From positions 21,849-85,848 of the forward strand of contig JBEPUW010000014.1 of assembly GCA_041691315.1 (NCBI GenBank): 64,000 nucleotides of DNA. Reading direction: 5' to 3'. This document shows positions 60,398 to 64,000 of the stretch, one piece after another (position 1 is the first letter of the stretch; every line of letters starts with the position of its first letter). The notes beneath the pieces are model-generated. The model saw only the letters and a program-made list of their open reading frames with translations, ran no database searches and had not been told where the DNA came from. Origin of the DNA: Poindextera sp041691315 (lineage in GTDB: Bacteria; Pseudomonadota; Alphaproteobacteria; Caulobacterales; Caulobacteraceae). The position numbers were made by a program, and so were the translations under genes.

Positions 60398-61552
60398 TCA
60401 CGCGACCGCGGCCCGGGTCTTGGCCGCCTCCCCCATGCCCAGCAGGGGCTCGAAGATATGTTCGGCCAGATGGCGCACGACCGGGACGGCCACGCCGTCG
60501 CCGGTGAGATGATAGGCCTCGTTATAGTTCTTCGGCAGTTTGTAGGTCTTCGCCAGCCCCATCAGGCTGGCGGTCTCGCGCGCCGAGATCAGCCGGCTGC
60601 GGACCTTCTCGCCGTCGACCACCACGATCACCTGGCGGCTCGACCCGCCGGCAGGCGTGCGCAGGCAGCCTGCCACGTCGTCGAAGCGGATTTCCGCCCG
60701 CTGGACCTTCACGCCCTTTGCGTTGACGCGGGTCCGCTTGTAGACGCCGCCGACCATCCGCCGGCCGGCGCGCTTGGCCGCCTTCACCTTGTCGAGGTTG
60801 ATGGGGGACATCATCGCGAGCAGCGCCTGAGTCTCGGCCTCGGTATGCCAGGCGACGCTGGTCGGGGTCTCTTCGATCAGATCGGCAAAGCACTCGGTGC
60901 GGCGCGGCGGCGTCGGCACGTTCCACCAGACCAGGGTCTTGAGCGCAGGCCGGCTGACGCGCTCGAAGGCGCGCTGCAGCGCCGGGGTATGGAAAGGCTC
61001 GATCGGGCCGCTTGAGACCAAGGCGGGATCGATCGCGACGTCCGCGCGGACGCCGATGACAAACAGCCTTGGCCGGGACTGCGGCACGAACAGCGCGGCG
61101 TTGATGACCAGCGCGCCATAGCGATAGCCGGCCGCGGCGAAGGTCCTGCAGATGGCGTCGAAGTCGACGCCGTTGTGCGAGGTCAGGGTCCCGCAGACGT
61201 TCTCGACGGCGACCATCCGCGGCCCTCGGCCCTCGGCGATCAGCGCCTTCACGATGTCCCAGAACGGATAGAAGGTGCCCGACCGCTCGCCCTTCAATCC
61301 GGCGCCGTCGCCGGCCAGCGACAGGTCCTGGCAGGGGAACGAACCCCAGATCAAGTCGGCCTGGCCCGGAAGCTGGGCGGTGGTGACGTTGCGCACGTCA
61401 TCAATGGTCAGCTCGCCGCCGGCGCCCCAGTTGTCCTGATAGGTCAGGCCCTTCTTGCCGTCGAAGTCGTTGGCGAACAGGCAGGTCCAGTCAGACCCCA
61501 GACCCGCCCGGGCCATGCCGCCGCCGGCGAAGAACTCGTAGAACCTAGCCAC
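60398..61552 (-). CDS. DNA (cytosine-5)-methyltransferase
   Basis: The 384-residue enzyme has YEFFAGGGMARAGLG (motif I), GSFPCQDLSLAGD with the nucleophile Cys74 (motif IV), AVENVCG (motif VI, E117-N118), FVPQSRPRLFVIG (motif VIII), LISARETASLMG (motif IX) and HLTGDGVAVPVVRHLAEHI (motif X). The variable target-recognition region is between VIII and IX. It methylates C5 of cytosine in a specific sequence using SAM. With the adjacent GIY-YIG nuclease gene it forms a plausible Type II system; the recognition sequence is not deducible here. Confidence 0.93.
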   Translation of the reverse strand: MARFYEFFAGGGMARAGLGSDWTCLFANDFDGKKGLTYQDNWGAGGELTIDDVRNVTTAQLPGQADLIWGSFPCQDLSLAGDGAGLKGERSGTFYPFWDIVKALIAEGRGPRMVAVENVCGTLTSHNGVDFDAICRTFAAAGYRYGALVINAALFVPQSRPRLFVIGVRADVAIDPALVSSGPIEPFHTPALQRAFERVSRPALKTLVWWNVPTPPRRTECFADLIEETPTSVAWHTEAETQALLAMMSPINLDKVKAAKRAGRRMVGGVYKRTRVNAKGVKVQRAEIRFDDVAGCLRTPAGGSSRQVIVVVDGEKVRSRLISARETASLMGLAKTYKLPKNYNEAYHLTGDGVAVPVVRHLAEHIFEPLLGMGEAAKTRAAVA

Positions 61553-61667
61553 GGCGCCGGTTGGACATGTTCGAATCGCTGCTCACCGCCCCACACTGGC
61601 GCCGCAGCGCCGCGCCGTCGAGTGTTTCACTTTTGTCCCGGAACTCTGTCGAGTTGTCGACGTCCGG

Positions 61668-62030
61668 CTAGGCCCTGCGTCCGACCACGATCTCGACCCC
61701 GCCGGCGGCCGCGTCGGGGGCCAGCGCCTCGGGCTTTTCGATGCGGACGCGGGCGCTGCGCACCTTGGGGTCCTCGAGGCACGCGCGGGCCAGGCGCTCG
61801 GCGAAGGTCTCGACCAGCTTGAAATGGCCGGTCTCGGCCAGGGCCATGGCCTTGGCGGCGACGGTGGCATAGCTGACCGTGTCGGCAATATGCTCACAGG
61901 AGGCCGGTTCGAGGTCGAGCTCGATGTCGGCGATCAGCGGCTGGCGGCGGCCGTATTCGTGGTCGTAGACCCCGACCTCGACCGAGAGCGTCAGGGCGCG
62001 GACGAAGATCTTCAGGACTTGGACGCTCAT
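61668..62030 (-). CDS. folB: Dihydroneopterin aldolase
   Basis: The 120-residue FolB-fold protein has EVGVYDHEYGRRQPLIADIE (with the catalytic Glu), the core DTVSYATVAAKAMALAETGH (Tyr) and VRIEKPEALAPDA (Lys), the residues of the folate-pathway aldolase. It splits 7,8-dihydroneopterin into 6-hydroxymethyl-7,8-dihydropterin and glycolaldehyde. The start at 62030 overlaps the stop of the FolM-like SDR gene upstream by 4 bp, so the two pterin genes are co-translated. Confidence 0.92.
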   Translation of the reverse strand: MSVQVLKIFVRALTLSVEVGVYDHEYGRRQPLIADIELDLEPASCEHIADTVSYATVAAKAMALAETGHFKLVETFAERLARACLEDPKVRSARVRIEKPEALAPDAAAGGVEIVVGRRA

Positions 62031-62776
62031 GGGCCGATCACGTCGGGCGTGCGCCAGGCCAGGTGCTGACCCCCGTCGACCGCGATCATCTGGCCGGTCA
62101 CCGAGGTCGCCTCGATCAGATAGGTCAGGGCCTGGGCGATCTCTTCCGGCGTGGTGCGCTGCTGCAGCGGGATATTCCTGGCCTCGGTCGCGAAATCGGC
62201 GGCGCTCTGGTGGGTCGAGGGCAGGGTGGGACCGGGCCCGATGCCATTGACGCGGATGTTGGGGGCGAGCGCCTGGGCCATCATGCGGGTGGCGTCCCAC
62301 AGGCCCGCCTTGGACAGCGCGTAGCTGAAGAACTGCGGCGTCGGTCGCAGGACCCGCTGGTCGATGATGTTGACGATCAGCGAGCCGGCCGGCGCTTGGC
62401 GAGCAAAGGCCTGCGAGAGCAGCACCGGCGCACGGAAGTTGGCCGACATGTGGGTGTCCCAGGAGACCGGGGTGAGCGTCTCGATGCGGTCGTCCTCGAA
62501 CAGCGAGGCGTTGTTGACCAGGAGCGACAGAGGCCCGATGGCGGCCCTGGCCTCGTCGATCAACGCCGGCAGAGCCCCTGCGTCGGCCAGATCGGCGGCC
62601 AGCGCATGGGCATGGCCGCCCAGGGACTCGATCTCGGCGCACACCTCTTCGGCGTCGTCGGCGGAATGATGGTGATGCACAAGCACGCTGTAACCGGCCT
62701 TCGCCGCCTGCAGCGCCAGCGAGCGGCCGATGCGCCGGGCCGCGCCGGTGACCAGCGCGCCGCCCCGTCCGGTCAT
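62027..62776 (-). CDS. SDR family oxidoreductase, pteridine-reductase/FolM-like
   Basis: The 249-residue protein has ALVTGAARRIGRSLALQAAK, where TGAARRIG is the TGxxxRxG variant of pteridine reductases, then LVNNASLFEDD, IVNIIDQRVLRPTPQFFSYA and SYALSKAGLW with catalytic YxxxK. It resembles FolM/dihydromonapterin reductases that reduce pterins with NADPH. The coupling to folB supports a pterin role. The ATG at 62776 was chosen as the start of the conserved protein; a longer upstream extension is in the same frame but looks non-coding. Confidence 0.9.
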   Translation of the reverse strand: MTGRGGALVTGAARRIGRSLALQAAKAGYSVLVHHHHSADDAEEVCAEIESLGGHAHALAADLADAGALPALIDEARAAIGPLSLLVNNASLFEDDRIETLTPVSWDTHMSANFRAPVLLSQAFARQAPAGSLIVNIIDQRVLRPTPQFFSYALSKAGLWDATRMMAQALAPNIRVNGIGPGPTLPSTHQSAADFATEARNIPLQQRTTPEEIAQALTYLIEATSVTGQMIAVDGGQHLAWRTPDVIGP

Positions 62777-62781
62777 CGAAC

Positions 62782-62862
62782 TCAGTCGACCCGGCCGAAC
62801 TCGAGGCGGTTCAGGATGCCAATGACGGCGACGAAGACGATGATCATGTAGATCGCGGACAT
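62782..62862 (-). CDS. 26-residue hydrophobic membrane microprotein
   Basis: A short ORF encodes MSAIYMIIVFVAVIGILNRL followed by EFGRVD, a single membrane-spanning helix with an acidic/basic cytoplasmic end. A GGAGA ribosome site lies nine bases upstream of the ATG. It is five bases upstream of the FolM-like gene, so translation may be coupled. I recall similar tiny proteins upstream of such genes in Caulobacterales, which raises confidence, but no function is known. Confidence 0.6.
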   Translation of the reverse strand: MSAIYMIIVFVAVIGILNRLEFGRVD

Positions 62863-62945
62863 GGGACGGGTCTCCGGTGCTCAAGCGCCGCTTTACCCAT
62901 CTGCGCCGATGACCGCAAGCGGGGGCCGGGTTAGGCTCGGTTCCG

Positions 62946-63416
62946 ATGTCGCTGCGCACCCGCCTTGAGCCGCTGATCCGGCCGTTCTTCCACCTCTATG
63001 CGCGCACCCGGCGCGGCATGACGCTGGGGGTGCGCGGCATGGTGCTCGACGGCGCGGGCAAGGTGCTTTTGGTGCGGCACACCTATGTGAAGGGCTGGCA
63101 CATGCCCGGCGGCGGGGTGGAGCGGGGCGAAACCGCCGAGGAAGCGCTGGCTCGCGAACTGGTCGAGGAAGCCGGAGTGCGGCTGACGGGGCCACCGATC
63201 CTGGTCTCCGTCCACAGCGCCCACGCCAAGTTCAAGGGCGACCACATCCTGTTCTATCGCGTCGATGACTGGGCGGCCTGTGCCGCGACCTCGCATGGCG
63301 AGATCGCCGAAATCGGCTGGTTCGACGCCGACGCCCTGCCGGACGGGGCCACCGACGGTACGCGCGGACGCATCGCCGAGGCGCTGGGCTCGGCGGTTCG
63401 CCGGCCGCTGTGGTGA
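62946..63416 (+). CDS. NUDIX hydrolase
   Basis: The 156-residue protein has the Nudix box G-x5-E-x7-REL-V-EE-x-G in GGGVERGETAEEALARELVE and EEAGV. The N-terminal VRGMVLDGAGKVLLVRHTYV is the usual beta-sheet before it. Members hydrolyse nucleoside diphosphates linked to other moieties; the substrate is not evident. A second NUDIX enzyme (CoA-specific) is elsewhere in the window but is not closely related. It is divergent from the microprotein. Confidence 0.88.
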   Translation: MSLRTRLEPLIRPFFHLYARTRRGMTLGVRGMVLDGAGKVLLVRHTYVKGWHMPGGGVERGETAEEALARELVEEAGVRLTGPPILVSVHSAHAKFKGDHILFYRVDDWAACAATSHGEIAEIGWFDADALPDGATDGTRGRIAEALGSAVRRPLW

Positions 63417-63540
63417 GTCGAAATAACGGGGAAATTCCTTCTCCCCCTTCCAGAATGAACCGCGATCACTAATATGCCCGGCCGAAGAGGCCCGGCGGAT
63501 AAACGCTCATGGCCGGTGGGACAAACCCCAGGAGGATCGC

Positions 63541-64000
63541 ATGCGCGAGTACATGAAGTTCTACATCGATGGAAAGTGGGTCGATCCGATCACGCCCAAG
63601 TCCATCGACGTGATCAATCCGGCCACCGAGGAAGTCGCCGGCCATATTTCCGGGGGCTCCGCCGCCGATGTCGATAAGGCGGTGAAGGCCGCCCGCAAGG
63701 CGTTCGAGACCTATTCTCTGACCACCCGCGAAGAGCGCATCGACCTCTTGCAGCGCATCCTGGCCGAATATCAGAAGCGTTTCGGCGAGATCGCCACCGC
63801 CATCACCGAGGAAATGGGCGCGCCGGCCAGCCTGGCGCAACGCGCCCAGGCCGCCATCGGCATCGGCCACCTGTCGACCGGCATCGAGGTCCTGAAGAAC
63901 TTCAAGTTCGACGAGGACCGCGGCACCACCCGCATCGTCAAAGAACCGATCGGCGTCTGCGGCATGATCACGCCGTGGAACTGGCCGATCAACCAGATCG
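63541..64000 (+). CDS. Aldehyde dehydrogenase, N-terminal part (3' end outside window)
   Basis: The open frame begins at an ATG with an AGGAGG ribosome site (about 7 bases upstream) and runs to the window edge (153 codons). The protein begins MREYMKFYIDGKWVDPITPK and includes INPATEEVAGHISGGSAADV, AVKAARKAFETYSLTTREER and the conserved KEPIGVCGMITPWNWPINQI, which ends at the window edge. The catalytic Cys is beyond the window. It would oxidise aldehydes with NAD(P). A 124-bp intergenic region with GC-poor parts precedes it. Confidence 0.9.
   Translation, partial: MREYMKFYIDGKWVDPITPKSIDVINPATEEVAGHISGGSAADVDKAVKAARKAFETYSLTTREERIDLLQRILAEYQKRFGEIATAITEEMGAPASLAQRAQAAIGIGHLSTGIEVLKNFKFDEDRGTTRIVKEPIGVCGMITPWNWPINQI

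Overview
The window is about 64 kb of GC-rich DNA, densely packed with genes, from an alphaproteobacterium. Gene content (petABC, lgt-MidA-pgeF, DUF1285-NUDIX-CCA transferase, YbjN next to proC, an EnvZ/OmpR-type pair, several SDRs and CaiB/enoyl-CoA hydratase genes) fits Caulobacterales, most likely a Phenylobacterium- or Caulobacter-like genome. That placement is inferred from gene order and protein style, not from a marker search. No rRNA, tRNA or CRISPR array was seen.

Layout. 1-5.8 kb: SDR oxidoreductases, two acetyltransferases, a HAD phosphatase, a VapC/Phd-type toxin-antitoxin pair and an MFS exporter. 6-12.5 kb: an acetyltransferase, then a tightly overlapping DUF1285 / CoA pyrophosphatase / CCA-adding enzyme operon, two aldo-keto reductases, hemF, and trmL interrupted by an in-frame amber codon. 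12.6-15.4 kb: the cytochrome bc1 operon petABC. 15.4-26.4 kb: a CPBP protease, tandem dienelactone hydrolases, ychF, a second PIN toxin-antitoxin pair, pth-rplY, a lipoprotein, prs, pgeF, MidA and lgt. 26.4-31.2 kb: a UbiK-like protein, YbjN, proC, a GNAT, an amidohydrolase and a degenerate SDR.

31.2-41.5 kb is the main accessory region. It holds a palindromic repeat, a decayed histidine-kinase 3' end, a large autotransporter split by a one-base frameshift and carrying an A8 tract with a Pro-rich linker, a two-component system, ilvE, and a 2.9-kb IS1595-family element (about 38383-41291). The element has matched terminal inverted repeats, a near-perfect 8-bp target duplication and several passenger genes, one of which encodes a HEPN-like protein. 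It sits in one arm of a dispersed palindrome.

41.5-54.6 kb: a VOC protein, nucleoside hydrolase, CoA transferase, an ABC-2 exporter whose ATPase is frameshifted, a hybrid histidine kinase frameshifted near its C-terminus, hydrolases, an MscS channel, an APH-like kinase and an enoyl-CoA hydratase, then a small atypical island (orphan antitoxin-like ORF plus an unknown protein). 54.7-64 kb: a YbbA/YbbP/TesA-like cluster, an SDR, a candidate GIY-YIG nuclease plus m5C methyltransferase restriction-modification pair, folB with a pteridine-reductase-like SDR and a 26-residue membrane microprotein, a NUDIX hydrolase and the start of an aldehyde dehydrogenase.

Four genes (trmL, autotransporter, ABC ATPase, hybrid kinase) are broken by single-base events. 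Three of these are losses of one C from a short C run, so assembly or sequencing error must be excluded before calling them pseudogenes.
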